Shown one piece after another: positions 9,083-19,300 of a DNA stretch of 64,000 bases (position 1 is the first letter of the stretch; every line of letters starts with the position of its first letter). The translations under genes were made by a program, and so were the position numbers. The DNA is from Streptomyces cellulosae (GTDB lineage: Bacteria > Actinomycetota > Actinomycetes > Streptomycetales > Streptomycetaceae): positions 217,252-281,251 of the forward strand of contig NZ_JOEV01000004.1 in NCBI RefSeq assembly GCF_000721105.1, written 5' to 3'. The notes below the pieces were generated by a model. The model ran no database searches. It was not told where the DNA came from and saw only the letters and a program-made list of their open reading frames with translations.

Positions 9083-9274
9083 CCGGCGTACGGGCGATGG
9101 CGAAACCCGTCACAGCCGGACCGGCGTACCGGCGATGGTGAAACCCGTCACAGCCCGACCGGCGTACCGGCGATGGCGAAACCCGTCACAGCCCGACCGG
9201 CGTACCGGCGATGGCGAAACCCGTCACAGCCGGACCGGCGTACCGGTGATGGCGAAACCCGTCACAGCCGGACC
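9047..9274. repeat. Six-copy 38-bp tandem repeat seeded by the MocR gene 3' end
   Basis: Six contiguous 38-bp units lie at 9047-9084, 9085-9122, 9123-9160, 9161-9198, 9199-9236 and 9237-9274, followed by a partial seventh. Unit 1 is coding: it carries the last MocR codons and the stop. Units 2-6 are non-coding, nearly identical to each other (one to three differences) and a little more diverged from unit 1. The period is not a multiple of three. The remaining sequence to 9460 shows only the promoter region of the next gene. There are no spacers, so this is not a CRISPR array. Confidence 0.97.
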
Positions 9275-9460
9275 GGCGTCACACGCGCCCGCCGGTTCTG
9301 ATGCGCACGCGGGTTCCGCTGCCCCGCCCCGGTCGCCTCCGGGGTCAGTTGTTCACTTGCGGTTTGCGTGTGCGCTGCGGCGCCCCAGTAGTTGTGGCAC
9401 TGCACACCGGTCAGTTGCGGCACCGCACGCCGGCCGGAACCCGTCGCTGGAGGCGTATCC

Positions 9461-11047
9461 ATGTCACACCGTCCGCTCCCCGGCCGCCGCAGCGTCCTGC
9501 GCGGCTCTCTGGCCGCTTCGGCGGCCCTGACCCTGCCCGCGAGCCTCGGCGCGGCACCGGCCCTCGCCCTGTCCGGACGCCCGAAGGCGGGGTGGGGCGT
9601 GCAGAGCGGAGACGTGACAGCCGATTCCGGTCTGGTGTGGGTGCGGTCCGACCGGCCCGCCCGGATGATCGTCGAGACGTCCGCGACCGAGTCGTTCCGC
9701 AACCCGCGCAGATGGCAGGGCCCGCTGCTCGGCGCGGACACGGACTTCACCGGCACCACCCGGCTGCGCTCACTGCCCTCGGGCGAACAGATCCACTACC
9801 GCGTCCTGCTGGCCGACCCGGACGACCCGCGCCGCACCGGCGAGCCGGTCGCCGGCACGTTCCGTACCGTGTCGCCGCGCAGGAGCCACGGTGTGCGCTT
9901 CCTGTGGTCCGGTGACCTGGCCGGGCAGGGCTGGGGCATCAACCCCGAGTTCGGCGGCTACACGATCTATCACGCGATGGCCGAACTCGACCCGGACTTC
10001 TTCCTCTGCAGCGGCGACAACATCTACGCCGACGGTCCGATCGCGGCGACCCAGGCCCTGCCCGACGGCGGCACCTGGCGGAACATCACCACCGAGGAGA
10101 AGTCCAAGGTCGCCGAGACCCTGGCCGAGTTCCGCGGCAACTTCCGGTACAACCTGCTGGACGAGAACCTCAAGCGGTTCAACGCCCAGGTGCCGTCCGT
10201 CATCCAGTGGGACGATCACGAGGTCCGCAACAACTGGTACCCGGGTGAGGTCATCGCGGCCACGGACACCCGCTACACCGAGAAGAGCGTGGACGTGCTG
10301 GCGGCGCGGGCCCGGCGCGCGTTCAGCGAGTACTTCCCCGTCTCCACCCTGCGACCGGGCGCGCGGGACGGCCGGGTGTACCGGGTCCTGCGGCAGGGCC
10401 CGCTGCTGGACGTGTTCGTGCTGGACATGCGAACGTACCGCAACGCCAACTCGCCCGACGACCAGACCGTGGACCCGCAGGGCATCCTCGGCGCCGGGCA
10501 ACTCGAGTGGCTCAAGCGGGAGCTGTCGCGCTCGCGGGCGGTGTGGAAGGTGATCGCCGCCGACATGCCGCTCGGGCTGGTCGTGCCGGACACCACCGAG
10601 GGCAGGCCGAACATCGAGGCCGTGGCGCAGGGCGACCCGGGCGCGCCGCTCGGGCGCGAGCTGCAGATCGCCGAGCTGCTGCGGTACATCAAGCACCGGC
10701 GGATCACCGGCACGGTGTGGCTGACGGCCGACGTGCACCACACCTCGGCGCAGCACTACCAGCCCTCGCGGGCCGCCTTCGCCGACTTCGAGCCGTTCTG
10801 GGAGTTCGTGTCCGGGCCGCTGAACGCGGGCGCCTTCCCGGCCAGTGCGCTCGACAACACCTTCGGTCCGGAGCGGGTGTTCGTGAAGGCGCCGACCGCC
10901 TCCAACGTGTCGCCCGCCGGCGGCTACCAGTTCTTCGGCGAGGTGGACATCGACGGCCACAGCGGGGAGCTGACGGTACGGCTGCGGGAGCAGGACGGCA
11001 CCGTGCTGTTCACCCAGGTGCTCCAGCCGGGCCGGGTGGGCCAGTAA
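9461..11047 (+). CDS. phoD: PhoD-like alkaline phosphatase, Tat-exported
   Basis: This 528-residue secreted phosphatase or phosphodiesterase begins with a Tat signal peptide (RRSVLR at residues 9-14, then a hydrophobic stretch ending near ALA). The PhoD metallophosphatase domain follows, with metal-ligand motifs SGDNIYADG, WDDHEVRNNW and TADVHHTSAQ. PhoD enzymes release phosphate from mono- and diesters outside the cell and use Ca/Fe. The ATG at 9461 has a GGAGG site 7 bp upstream; the frame is open further 5' but lacks any signal peptide there. In Streptomyces such genes often respond to phosphate via PhoP, but I do not see a convincing PHO box. Confidence 0.93.
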   Translation: MSHRPLPGRRSVLRGSLAASAALTLPASLGAAPALALSGRPKAGWGVQSGDVTADSGLVWVRSDRPARMIVETSATESFRNPRRWQGPLLGADTDFTGTTRLRSLPSGEQIHYRVLLADPDDPRRTGEPVAGTFRTVSPRRSHGVRFLWSGDLAGQGWGINPEFGGYTIYHAMAELDPDFFLCSGDNIYADGPIAATQALPDGGTWRNITTEEKSKVAETLAEFRGNFRYNLLDENLKRFNAQVPSVIQWDDHEVRNNWYPGEVIAATDTRYTEKSVDVLAARARRAFSEYFPVSTLRPGARDGRVYRVLRQGPLLDVFVLDMRTYRNANSPDDQTVDPQGILGAGQLEWLKRELSRSRAVWKVIAADMPLGLVVPDTTEGRPNIEAVAQGDPGAPLGRELQIAELLRYIKHRRITGTVWLTADVHHTSAQHYQPSRAAFADFEPFWEFVSGPLNAGAFPASALDNTFGPERVFVKAPTASNVSPAGGYQFFGEVDIDGHSGELTVRLREQDGTVLFTQVLQPGRVGQ

Positions 11048-11072
11048 CTCCCTTACCCTCGAAGAGCGTCCC

Positions 11073-11099
11073 GCGCACCGGCGTCATCTCCCGGTGCGC
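11073..11099 (+). terminator. Hairpin after the phoD-like gene
   Basis: Perfect 9-bp arms (GCGCACCGG at 11073-11081, complement at 11091-11099) enclose a 9-nt loop, 25 bp after the phosphatase stop codon. There is no U-tract, which is normal for Streptomyces terminators. Confidence 0.6.
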
Positions 11100-11253
11100 G
11101 GCTCGCGTTCGCGGCTCGCGCCCAGGGCCCGCGCTCACGGTCCGGTCTGCGGTGAGACCGTATAAGAAGCAACAAAAAGGTACGGAACCACACTTTACCG
11201 ATCAGTCACAGAGCGTTCGTGATCACGCAACACCGTTCCTTCACTGTGGTCGC

Positions 11254-12690
11254 ATGACTCGAAACGTGTCCGATGTGACCCGCACCAAACACGGCCGTCC
11301 CGTCCACCACTGGCGACGCGACGTGGTCGAACTCGCCGCCCTGTTCACGGCCGTCGCGGTGGCGGACGCCGTGGCGAACCTCGTCGGCCACGGCCCCGAC
11401 GGTCCGGCCCTGCTGGCGGCCTCGGCGGTCGCCCTGATCGCCACCGCGGCCTTCCACACATGGTGGTCACGCCGCCACGGTCACGCCCCTCCGACGAGTG
11501 ATACCGATGCCCGGCCACTGCCCGGGAAGCAGCAGGCAGGACCGGCGGCGGGTGCGGACGCCGTGACCGGCGAGAGCACACTGTGGCGGATGCGGACGAC
11601 GGTGAAGGACGAGCCGGGCTCGCTGGCCGCCCTGTGCGCGGCCCTCGCCGGGCAGCGGGTCGACATCCTGAGCCTGCAGACCCATCCGCTGGCCGACGGC
11701 ACGGTGGACGAGTTCCTGCTGCGCGCCCCCGCGGAGCTCGCGGGCTCCGGGATCACCCGTGAGGTCGCGCTGGCCGGAGGCAGCGACACCTGGATCGAGC
11801 GGGCGGACGCCCACGACCTGGTGGACGCCCCGACGCGGGTCCTCGGCCTGGCCACCCGTACGGCGCTGGACGCGGCCGAACTTCCCCTCGCACTGCGGCA
11901 GTTGCTGGGCCGGTGCACCATCCGTTCACTGCCCGCCAAGCCGGCGGCCGGAGGCGGCCGGGTGCCGCAGGACGTGCCGGTGGAAGGGGTGCTGGAGGAC
12001 ACCGTGATGCGGCTGCGGGCGCCGGAAGGCGGAGTGATCACCGTGGAGCGGCCCTACCTGCCGTTCACCCCGACCGAGTTCGCGCGGGCCCGCGCGCTGG
12101 TGGAGCTGGACGCGCGGCTCGGTCCGCGGGTGCCGCGCAGCCAGGACGTGCTGACGCTGCCCGAGGGCAACGCGATCACCGTTCGGCGGGCCGACACCGG
12201 TGACCTGGAGGCCGCGAAGGCGATGCACGAGCGGTGCTCGGCGCGGACCCTCGGGATGCGCTACCACGGGCCCGTCGGTGACGCCGACCGCTACTTGAAG
12301 CACCTGCTCAGTCCGCGCTTCGGCCGCACGCTCGCCGTGCAGACCCCCTCCGGCCGCATCGTCGGACTCGGCCACCTGCTGTGGGACGGGGACGAGACGG
12401 AGGTCGCCCTGCTCGTCGAGGACGCCTGGCAGCGGCGCGGCGTCGGCGCCGAACTCCTCGGCCGCCTGGTGGCGATGGCGGTCGAGGCCGGCTGCGCGAG
12501 TGTGTACGCGGTGACGCAGTCGTCCAACACCGGGATGGTCGCGGCGATGCGCGGACTCGGTCTCCCCCTCGACTACCAGATCGAGGAGGGCACCCTGGTG
12601 ATCACGGCCCGCCTGGAGACGACCGCGGTCTCCGCCCTGCCGCCGTACGCGGAGGGCCGGGAGTTCGGCGAGGAGATCGTGCGGGACTAG
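11254..12690 (+). CDS. Membrane-anchored ACT-GNAT protein
   Basis: This 478-residue protein has two predicted N-terminal membrane helices (about residues 22-40 and 48-68). An ACT-like ligand-binding region follows (RTTVKDEPGSLAALCAALAG, about residues 110-180). The C-terminal GNAT acyl-CoA N-acetyltransferase domain (about residues 310-460) has the acetyl-CoA loop QRRGVGAELLGRL. The ACT domain suggests allosteric control by an amino acid, by analogy with amino-acid-regulated protein acetyltransferases in actinobacteria. The ATG at 11254 is the first plausible start after an unusually A-rich stretch (11158-11185) that may contain the promoter. The substrate is unknown. Confidence 0.85.
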   Translation: MTRNVSDVTRTKHGRPVHHWRRDVVELAALFTAVAVADAVANLVGHGPDGPALLAASAVALIATAAFHTWWSRRHGHAPPTSDTDARPLPGKQQAGPAAGADAVTGESTLWRMRTTVKDEPGSLAALCAALAGQRVDILSLQTHPLADGTVDEFLLRAPAELAGSGITREVALAGGSDTWIERADAHDLVDAPTRVLGLATRTALDAAELPLALRQLLGRCTIRSLPAKPAAGGGRVPQDVPVEGVLEDTVMRLRAPEGGVITVERPYLPFTPTEFARARALVELDARLGPRVPRSQDVLTLPEGNAITVRRADTGDLEAAKAMHERCSARTLGMRYHGPVGDADRYLKHLLSPRFGRTLAVQTPSGRIVGLGHLLWDGDETEVALLVEDAWQRRGVGAELLGRLVAMAVEAGCASVYAVTQSSNTGMVAAMRGLGLPLDYQIEEGTLVITARLETTAVSALPPYAEGREFGEEIVRD

Positions 12691-12850
12691 CGGGACCGGA
12701 CGTCGCCGGGGGATGGCTCGGGGTCGACGGTGAACGGCTCGGCGGGTGGCGGCCGGCCCGTTCCCTCCGGGGCCCGTTCCAGACGGCGTGGGGCCGGCCG
12801 TCGGCTCAATCCGAGTGACGCGCGGCGGCCCCTCGTACGAGGATGGGCGC

Positions 12851-14542
12851 ATGTCAGAGACCAAGAGCCCGCTCCCCCGCGAGGTCGCCGACGCCTATGT
12901 CGACGATCTCATCGCCCTTGACCCGCTCACCGGTACGTATCTCGGCGTGAAGGAGAGTTCGAGCAGGTTGCCCGACCTCTCGCCCGCGGGCCAAGAGGCC
13001 CTCGCGGACCTCGCGCGCGGCACCCTCGCCCGGCTCGACGAGGCCGAGCGGCAACCGGGCGCGGACAGCGACATCGAGCGCCGGTGCGCGCGCCTGCTAC
13101 GCGAGCGGCTCAGCGCGGAACTCGCCGTGAACGAGGCCGGGGAGGGCCTGCGCGCGGTCGGCAACCTCTCCACGCCCGTGCACTCGGTGCGCACCATCTT
13201 CACCCTCACGCCGACGCAGTCCGACGAGGACTGGGCCCAGGTCGCCGAGCGGCTGCGCGCGGTGCCGGCCACGCTGGCGGGGTACCGCGAGTCGCTCGCC
13301 CTCGGTCTGGAGCGCAAGCTGTACGCGGGCCCGCGGGGCACCGCGACCTTCGTCGGGCAGCTGACGCAGTGGGCGGACACGGACGGCACGGGCCGCGGCT
13401 GGTTCGAGGACTTCGCGTCGGCCGGCCCCGAGACGCTGCGCACCGACCTCGACGAGGCCGCCCGCACGGCGACCGCGGCCCTGGTCGAACTGCGGGACTG
13501 GATGCGGGACGTGTACGCGCCGGCGGTCGAGGGCGCCCCGGACACGGTGGGACGTGAGCGCTACGCCCGCTGGTCGCGCTACTTCAACGGCACGGACCTG
13601 AACCTGGACGAGGCGTACGCGTACGGCTGGTCCGAGTTCCACCGGCTGCTGACCGAGATGAAGCGGGAGGCGGAGAAGATCCTGCCCGGCGCCGAGACGC
13701 CGTGGGTGGCGCTCGCCCACCTCGACGAGCACGGCAAGCACATCGACGGTGTCGACGAGGTCCGGGACTGGCTGCAGGGCCTGATGGACCAGGCCATCGA
13801 GGAGCTCGACGGCACGCACTTCGACCTCGCCGAGCCGGTACGAAAGGTGGAGTCGCGTATCGCCCCGCCCGGTAGCGCGGCGGCCCCGTACTACACGGAG
13901 CCCTCGGAGGACTTCTCGCGTCCGGGCCGCACCTGGCTGCCGACGATGGGCAAGACCCGCTTCCCGGTCTACGACCTGGTCTCCACCTGGTATCACGAGG
14001 GCGTGCCCGGTCACCACCTGCAGCTCGCCCAGTGGATGTACGTCTCCAAGGACCTCTCCCGCTACCAGGCCTCCATCGGCATGGTCAGCGCCAACGTGGA
14101 GGGCTGGGCCCTGTACGCGGAGCGCCTGATGGACGAACTCGGCTTCCTGACCGACGCGGAGCGGCGGCTCGGCTACCTCGACGCGCAGATGATGCGGGCC
14201 GCCCGGGTCATCGTCGACATCGGCATGCACCTGGAACTGGAGATTCCGGCGGACTCCCCCTTCCACCCGGGCGAGCGCTGGACACCGGAACTGGCGGAGG
14301 AGTTCTTCGGCGCGCACAGCAGCCGTCCGGCGGACTTCGTGGAGAGCGAGCTGACCCGCTATCTGACGATGCCGGGACAGGCGATCGGCTACAAGCTCGG
14401 CGAGCGGGCCTGGCTGATCGGCCGGGAGAAGGCGCGTGAACGGCACGGCGAGGCCTTCGACCTCAAGGCCTGGCACATGGCGGCCCTGTCGCAGGGCTCC
14501 CTGGGCCTGGACGACCTGGTGGACGAGTTGTCCCAGCTGTAA
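12851..14542 (+). CDS. DUF885 family protein (putative metallopeptidase)
   Basis: This 563-residue protein matches the DUF885 family. It has a zinc-site-like motif YHEGVPGHHLQ (H382, E383, H388/H389) and a downstream conserved EGWALYAERLMDELG. The gluzincin-like arrangement suggests peptidase activity, though biochemical evidence for the family is thin. No signal peptide is visible, so it is probably cytoplasmic. The start is the ATG at 12851, 35 codons inside a longer open frame. It is monocistronic, with a short SDR remnant on the opposite strand just past its stop. Confidence 0.9.
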   Translation: MSETKSPLPREVADAYVDDLIALDPLTGTYLGVKESSSRLPDLSPAGQEALADLARGTLARLDEAERQPGADSDIERRCARLLRERLSAELAVNEAGEGLRAVGNLSTPVHSVRTIFTLTPTQSDEDWAQVAERLRAVPATLAGYRESLALGLERKLYAGPRGTATFVGQLTQWADTDGTGRGWFEDFASAGPETLRTDLDEAARTATAALVELRDWMRDVYAPAVEGAPDTVGRERYARWSRYFNGTDLNLDEAYAYGWSEFHRLLTEMKREAEKILPGAETPWVALAHLDEHGKHIDGVDEVRDWLQGLMDQAIEELDGTHFDLAEPVRKVESRIAPPGSAAAPYYTEPSEDFSRPGRTWLPTMGKTRFPVYDLVSTWYHEGVPGHHLQLAQWMYVSKDLSRYQASIGMVSANVEGWALYAERLMDELGFLTDAERRLGYLDAQMMRAARVIVDIGMHLELEIPADSPFHPGERWTPELAEEFFGAHSSRPADFVESELTRYLTMPGQAIGYKLGERAWLIGREKARERHGEAFDLKAWHMAALSQGSLGLDDLVDELSQL

Positions 14543-14554
14543 CCGGCTGGGGAC

Positions 14555-14660
14555 TCAGCGCCGGAAGCTCCCTTCCGAGTCGATCACCTGACCGGTGACC
14601 CAGCCCGCCTCGTCCGTCGCCGGCCAGGCGATGAGGCGGGCCGGGTCGTCGGGCACGCCA
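14555..14660 (-). pseudogene. C-terminal remnant of a short-chain dehydrogenase
   Basis: About 34 codons ending in a TGA at 14555-14557 read GVPDDPARLIAWPATDEAGW then VTGQVIDSEGSFRR. This closely resembles the C-terminal end of SDR oxidoreductases, where a PedxA...FL/WLas.dea.wvTGqvi.veGG pattern is standard. The same frame upstream does not continue as SDR sequence, so the rest of the gene has been lost. It lies between the DUF885 gene and the Imm21-like gene. Confidence 0.6.
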
Positions 14661-14714
14661 CAGCGGCCGCCCCGGGAACACGTGATGTCCGGGAAGGCAC
14701 GCTCCCCTACGAGG

Positions 14715-15224
14715 TCACAGCCGCCGCAACTGCACGAGCCCGAGCCAGGTCTCGGGGCCGGGCTGCACCTGAGCCGCGCGCACCGCGTACCTGCCCGGCT
14801 CCAGAACGACTCTGACGTGGTCGGTCCCCGTCGAGTCGGTGCCGGGCCAGGCCGCGTCGAAGAGGACGACCGGGCCGGGCACGGTCCAGTGGACCTCGTC
14901 CTCCCAGGCCGCCGTGGCGAGAGCGGTCGGCACTCCGGCGAGGAGTTCGTCCTCGGAGTCAGCGGCACCCCAGCGGACGAACGTTCCGTGGTCGGGCAGG
15001 AAGGCGGTTGAGGCGGGTTCGTCGCCGAGGACCAGCGCGGCACAGTCCCCGACCGGGAGCAGTCCGACGAACCCGTCGATCTCGCACGCCCGGTCGTAGT
15101 CCGAGGCCGTCTCGTCCCCGTCCGCCCCCGCCCAGAACGGCAGAACCGTCTCCGGCACCGCTATCAGCGGCCCGCCGCCCGACTCCACCCACTCCACCGC
15201 GCCCGGCTCCGCGTATCGCACCAT
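14715..15224 (-). CDS. Imm21-like immunity-type protein
   Basis: This 169-residue protein opens with VEWVESGGGPLIAVPETVLP and contains DYDRACEIDGFVGLLPVGD and ALVLGDEPAST. These match my memory of the Imm21 family, which is named from its association with polymorphic toxin loci. No toxin or secretion gene is adjacent, so it is either an orphan immunity gene or a housekeeping use of the fold; many Streptomyces carry solitary copies. The ATG at 15224 is chosen over an in-frame GTG at 15248, since the family motif starts about 10 residues later. Confidence 0.75.
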   Translation of the reverse strand: MVRYAEPGAVEWVESGGGPLIAVPETVLPFWAGADGDETASDYDRACEIDGFVGLLPVGDCAALVLGDEPASTAFLPDHGTFVRWGAADSEDELLAGVPTALATAAWEDEVHWTVPGPVVLFDAAWPGTDSTGTDHVRVVLEPGRYAVRAAQVQPGPETWLGLVQLRRL

Positions 15225-15267
15225 GCGGCAGAACCTACACGCCCGCACGCCACGGAGAACTACGGCC

Positions 15268-15747
15268 TCAGCAGCCGCAGTTCTCCGCGTCCACCGGCGC
15301 GGTCAGGGGATCGGCCGCGCGGCGCTCGCGGCCCTGCCAGGTCTCGTACGGGAAGCCCTCGCGCGCCCAGTACTCGAAGCCGCCGAGCATCTCCTTGACC
15401 TGGTAGCCGAGTTCGGCGAGGACGAGTGCGGCCCGGGTCGCCCCGTTGCAGCCGGGACCCCAGCAGTACGTCACCACAGGTACGGATCTGTCGAGGAGTT
15501 GCTCGGCCTGCTCGGGGATGAGCGCGGTGGGCAGGTGGACGGCGCCCGGGATGTGCCCCTGGTCCCAGGACTCGGTGGAGCGCGAGTCCAGGACGACGAA
15601 GCCGGGGTTCTCTCCGGTGGCGAGCGCGGCGGCGACGTCGGACACATCGGCGTGGAAGGCGAGGCTCGCGCGGAAGTGGGCGGCGGCCTCCGCCGGGGCG
15701 GCGGGGGCGACGCGCAGGACGGGGTTGGGGGTGCAGGTCATGGTCAT
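15268..15747 (-). CDS. Rhodanese-like domain protein
   Basis: This 159-residue single-domain rhodanese has the CDSRSTESWDQGHIPGA-type body (LDSRSTESWDQGHIPGAVHL) and the active loop YCWGPGCNGATRAA. A catalytic cysteine sits at the loop start and a second cysteine lies four residues on. It probably transfers sulfane sulfur or acts as a redox-active thiol protein. The C-terminus ends in NCGC, a further possible metal or redox motif. It is divergent from an Lrp/AsnC regulator 129 bp away. Such rhodanese/Lrp pairs are common in actinobacteria, so the regulator probably controls it. Confidence 0.92.
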   Translation of the reverse strand: MTMTCTPNPVLRVAPAAPAEAAAHFRASLAFHADVSDVAAALATGENPGFVVLDSRSTESWDQGHIPGAVHLPTALIPEQAEQLLDRSVPVVTYCWGPGCNGATRAALVLAELGYQVKEMLGGFEYWAREGFPYETWQGRERRAADPLTAPVDAENCGC

Positions 15748-15876
15748 GATCGTGGGACGGCCTTCCTCGTGCGGATATCGGTGCCCCGAAATCTACGAGC
15801 GTCGATCCGGATTCTGAAGGCACTATCCGCGGCACACCACTTGTCCAGCCGGTGATTTCCCTGCTACTTCTCGGTC

Positions 15877-16323
15877 ATGACCGAGTTTTCCCCGGACGCC
15901 ACCGACTGGCGCATCCTCGACGTCCTCCAGCGGGAGGGACGGGCCAGTTTCGCCGAGCTGGCCCGGGCCGTCTCCATGTCCGCGAGTGCGGTGACCGAGC
16001 GGGTGCGGCGGCTGGAGGAGGCGGGGGTGATCCAGGGGTACGCGGCCGTCGTGGACCCGGAGCGGCTCGGTCTGCCGATCCTGGCGTTCGTGCGGCTGCG
16101 CTACCCGAACGGCAACTACAAGCCGTTCCACGACTTGGTCGCGGTGACGCCCGAGATCCTGGAGGCCCACCACGTCACGGGCGACGACTGCTTCGTCATC
16201 AAGGTCACGGCCCGTTCGATGCGTCACCTGGAGGAGGTGTCGGGCAAGATCGGCGCCCTGGGCTCGGTGACCACCAGCGTGGTCTACTCGTCCCCGCTGC
16301 CCCGGCGTCCGCTCGGCCACTGA
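15877..16323 (+). CDS. Lrp/AsnC-family transcriptional regulator
   Basis: This 148-residue regulator has an N-terminal AsnC-type helix-turn-helix (TDWRILDVLQREGRASFAEL, ARAVSMSASAVTERVRRLEE) and a C-terminal RAM/ACT-like domain (VTGDDCFVIKVTARSMRHLE). It should bind an amino acid and act as a dimer or octamer on nearby promoters. Its gene is divergent from the rhodanese gene, its most likely target. It ends 2 bp before the convergent sbcC stop, leaving no room for a terminator. Confidence 0.95.
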   Translation: MTEFSPDATDWRILDVLQREGRASFAELARAVSMSASAVTERVRRLEEAGVIQGYAAVVDPERLGLPILAFVRLRYPNGNYKPFHDLVAVTPEILEAHHVTGDDCFVIKVTARSMRHLEEVSGKIGALGSVTTSVVYSSPLPRRPLGH

Positions 16324-16325
16324 CC

Positions 16326-19300
16326 TCAGCCGACGCCCCGCTGCCGCAGCGTCGACCCCGAGCGGCCCTTCACCACCTCCAACTGTGCGTGGATGCGCCG
16401 CCGCAGGTCGGGGACGTGGCTGACGATGCCGACGCTGCGGTCACGTTCGCGCAGGGAGTCGAGGACGTCGAGGACCTCGTCGAGGGTCTGGTCGTCGAGG
16501 CTGCCGAAACCCTCGTCGATGAAGAGGGTGTCGAGCCGGACCCCCCCGGCCTCGTCGGTGACGACGTCCGCGAGGCCGAGCGCGAGGGCGAGCGAGGCGA
16601 AGAAGGTCTCGCCGCCGGACAGGGTCGCCGTGTCGCGCTCGCGGCCGGTCCAGGCGTCGACGACATGCAGCCCGAGACCGCTGCGGCCGCGGCCGGTGCG
16701 GTCGTCCGAGTGGACGAGGGTGTAGCGGCCCGAGGACATGCGCTGCAGTCGTACGGTCGCGGCGGCGGCCACCTGTTCCAGCCGGGCCGCCAGGACGTAC
16801 GACTCCAGGCGCATCTTGCGTTCGTTGTCCGCCGAGGTTCCCGCGGCGAGGCCCGCCAGCCGGGCCACCCGGTCGTACTCCTCGCGCAGCGGCGCCAGTC
16901 GGCGTACGCCGGTGACCGCGCGGGTGGAGAGACGGTCGAGTTCGGTGCAGCGCCGGGCCGCCGCGTCGCGCGCGGAGGCGGCGTCGCGCACCCGCTGGGC
17001 CGCGGTGGCGGCGGCCCGCTCGGCCGCGGTGAGGTCGGCGGGCGGCTGCTGGGCGGCGGCCGCGGTGTCGGTCTCGGCGAGGACGGCCCGTACCGCGGCC
17101 TCCTCCGACTGCCAGGCGTCCAGGCGGCGTTGGAGTTCACGGTGGGCGGCGTCGTCGAGCAGGGCGGCGGCCGCGTCCTGAGGAGTGTCGAAGCCGGCCC
17201 GGAAAGCGGCGTCGGCGAGCCGGGCATCGGCGTCCTTGAGGCGCTGGGCGGTGTCCTCGGCGGCCCGCGCCGCGTCGGCGGCGTCGGTGAGGAGGGCTGT
17301 CCGCCGCTCCAGCTGTGCGGCCCGCGCGGACACGCTGTCGGCCGCGCCGCGCGCCTGGGCCAGCTCGGCGTCCACAGTGGCCCGCTCCCGGTCCAGCCGC
17401 TCACGGTGTCCCACCCGGGCGGCGGCCCGCACCGCCGCCTGCTGCCGGGCGGCGGTGCGCTGCTCGTGTTCGTCCTCGGCACGCCGCAGCTCCTCGTGCG
17501 CGGAGTGCAGGACGGAGGCCTCCCTGCGGGCCCGCGTGTGGAGCCGCTCCAAGTCGTCCGCCGCTTCGGCGAGTCGCTCGGTCGACGCGTCACCGGCCTC
17601 GGCGGTGGCGGCGGCCAGGGCCTCCCGTACGACGCCCAGGCGCCGTTCCCTCTCCGTGTGCAGCTCCTCCGCCCGCTGGTAGTCGGCCAGCGCCCGCTCC
17701 TCCGCCTCCCGGTCCACGTGCCCGGCGTCCTTGCGCGCGGGGGCGGGGTGTTCGGTGGCCCCGCAGACGGCACAGGGCGCGCCGTCCTCCAGCTGCGCGG
17801 CGAGTTCGGCGGCGATGCCGTCGAGGCGTTGTTCCTTGACGTCGAGCCAGTGCGCCTTGGCCTTCAGCGCCCTTTCCCGCGCGACACGGGCCTGCTCGGC
17901 GGCCGTTTTGGTGTCACCGGCCAGCTGGTCGCGCAGGCGCGCGGCGCCGAGCCGCCGCTGCGCCGGCTCGCGCTGGACGGAGAGCTGCTCGGCCCGTGTC
18001 GCCGCCTCCCGCGCGGACTCGATCCGGCTCTGCAGTCCGGCCCGGGTCGCCTCCCATCCGGCGAGCCAGGCCTCCGCCTCCTGGCGGACCTCCTCGTCGG
18101 CCCGCTCCTGACGCTCCAGGTCGGCCCGTTCCGCGACGAGTTCGGCGAGTCGCCGCTCGGCCCGGCGTGCCGACTCCAGCCCGCCCAGTTCCTCGGCGGC
18201 CCGCCGCGCCGCGGCGGCCAGACCGGCGGCGCCGGCGCCGGCGAAATCCTCGGGGAACTCGGAGAGCAGGGCACGCGCGCGTGCCTGCGCCGCGGCAGCT
18301 CCGCGGTGCTCGGCGTCCGTCGCCTCCCGCAGCTCCAGGGCCGGTGCCACCGCCTCCGCCTTGCGGGCCCGCTCCATCCGCGCCTGTGCCTCCCGGTAGG
18401 CGTCGGCGCGCTCCTCCAGCCGGGCGGCCCGCTCCCGCGCCTCGGTGAACCGCCGCTGCAGCCGGTCCCGTTCGCGTACGTCGGCCAGGTCCCGCTCGGC
18501 CGCCGCCTGGGCCGACTCGGCCGCCGTGAGACGGCAGTGGGCGATCGTCAGCTGTTCACGGGCGGTGCTGCGGGCGACGGCGGCCGCGCTCAGGACGGCC
18601 TCGGCCAGTCCCGGTTCGCCGGGCGCCAGTTCGGGCAGCTCCATGGCGCCGCCGGCCGCCTGCTGCATGCGGTGCGCGTCGGCCAGCAACGCGGCGTCCC
18701 CCTCACGCACCTGGGCCTCGGCCGCCCGCCTGCGTTCGGCGAGCCGTTTCTCGACCTCGGCGAAGCGATGGGTGTCGAAGAGTCGGCCCAGCAGCCGGCC
18801 GCGGGCCTCCGCGTCGGCGCGCAGGAACCGCGCGAAGTCGCCCTGGGGCAGCAGGACGACCTGGCAGAACTGCTCACGGCTCATGCCGAGCAGCTGGGTG
18901 ATCTCCTCGCCGATCTCCTGGTGGGACCGGCTGAGGTCCTTCCAGGCTCCGGCCGTGGCGTCGTACTCACGCAGCCAGCTCTGCGCCTTGTCGAGGGTCG
19001 TTCCGGCGCCGCGCTTCTTGGGGCGCTCCCAGGGAGGCTGGCGGGTGACCTCCAACCGCCGCCCGGCGACGGTCAGTTCGAGACGGATCTCGGTGCGCGT
19101 GCCGGTGGCGGCGTGGTCGCTGCGCAGGGTCAGGCCCTGGCCGCTCTGCCGCGCGCCCGGCACCGAGCCGTACAGCGCGTAGCACACCGCGTCGAGGACG
19201 GAGGTCTTCCCCGCCCCCGTCGGTCCGTGCAGGAGGAAGAGCCCGGCCGCCGACAGCTCGTCGAAGTCGACGCTCTGGGAGCCGCCGAAGGGGCCGAACG

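Noticed and set aside
9047..9274. CRISPR array
   Set aside because: The 38-bp units are contiguous with no spacers and there are no cas genes.
9461..16323. Biosynthetic gene cluster
   Set aside because: The genes are unrelated single functions, with no carrier proteins, synthases, precursor peptides or resistance genes.
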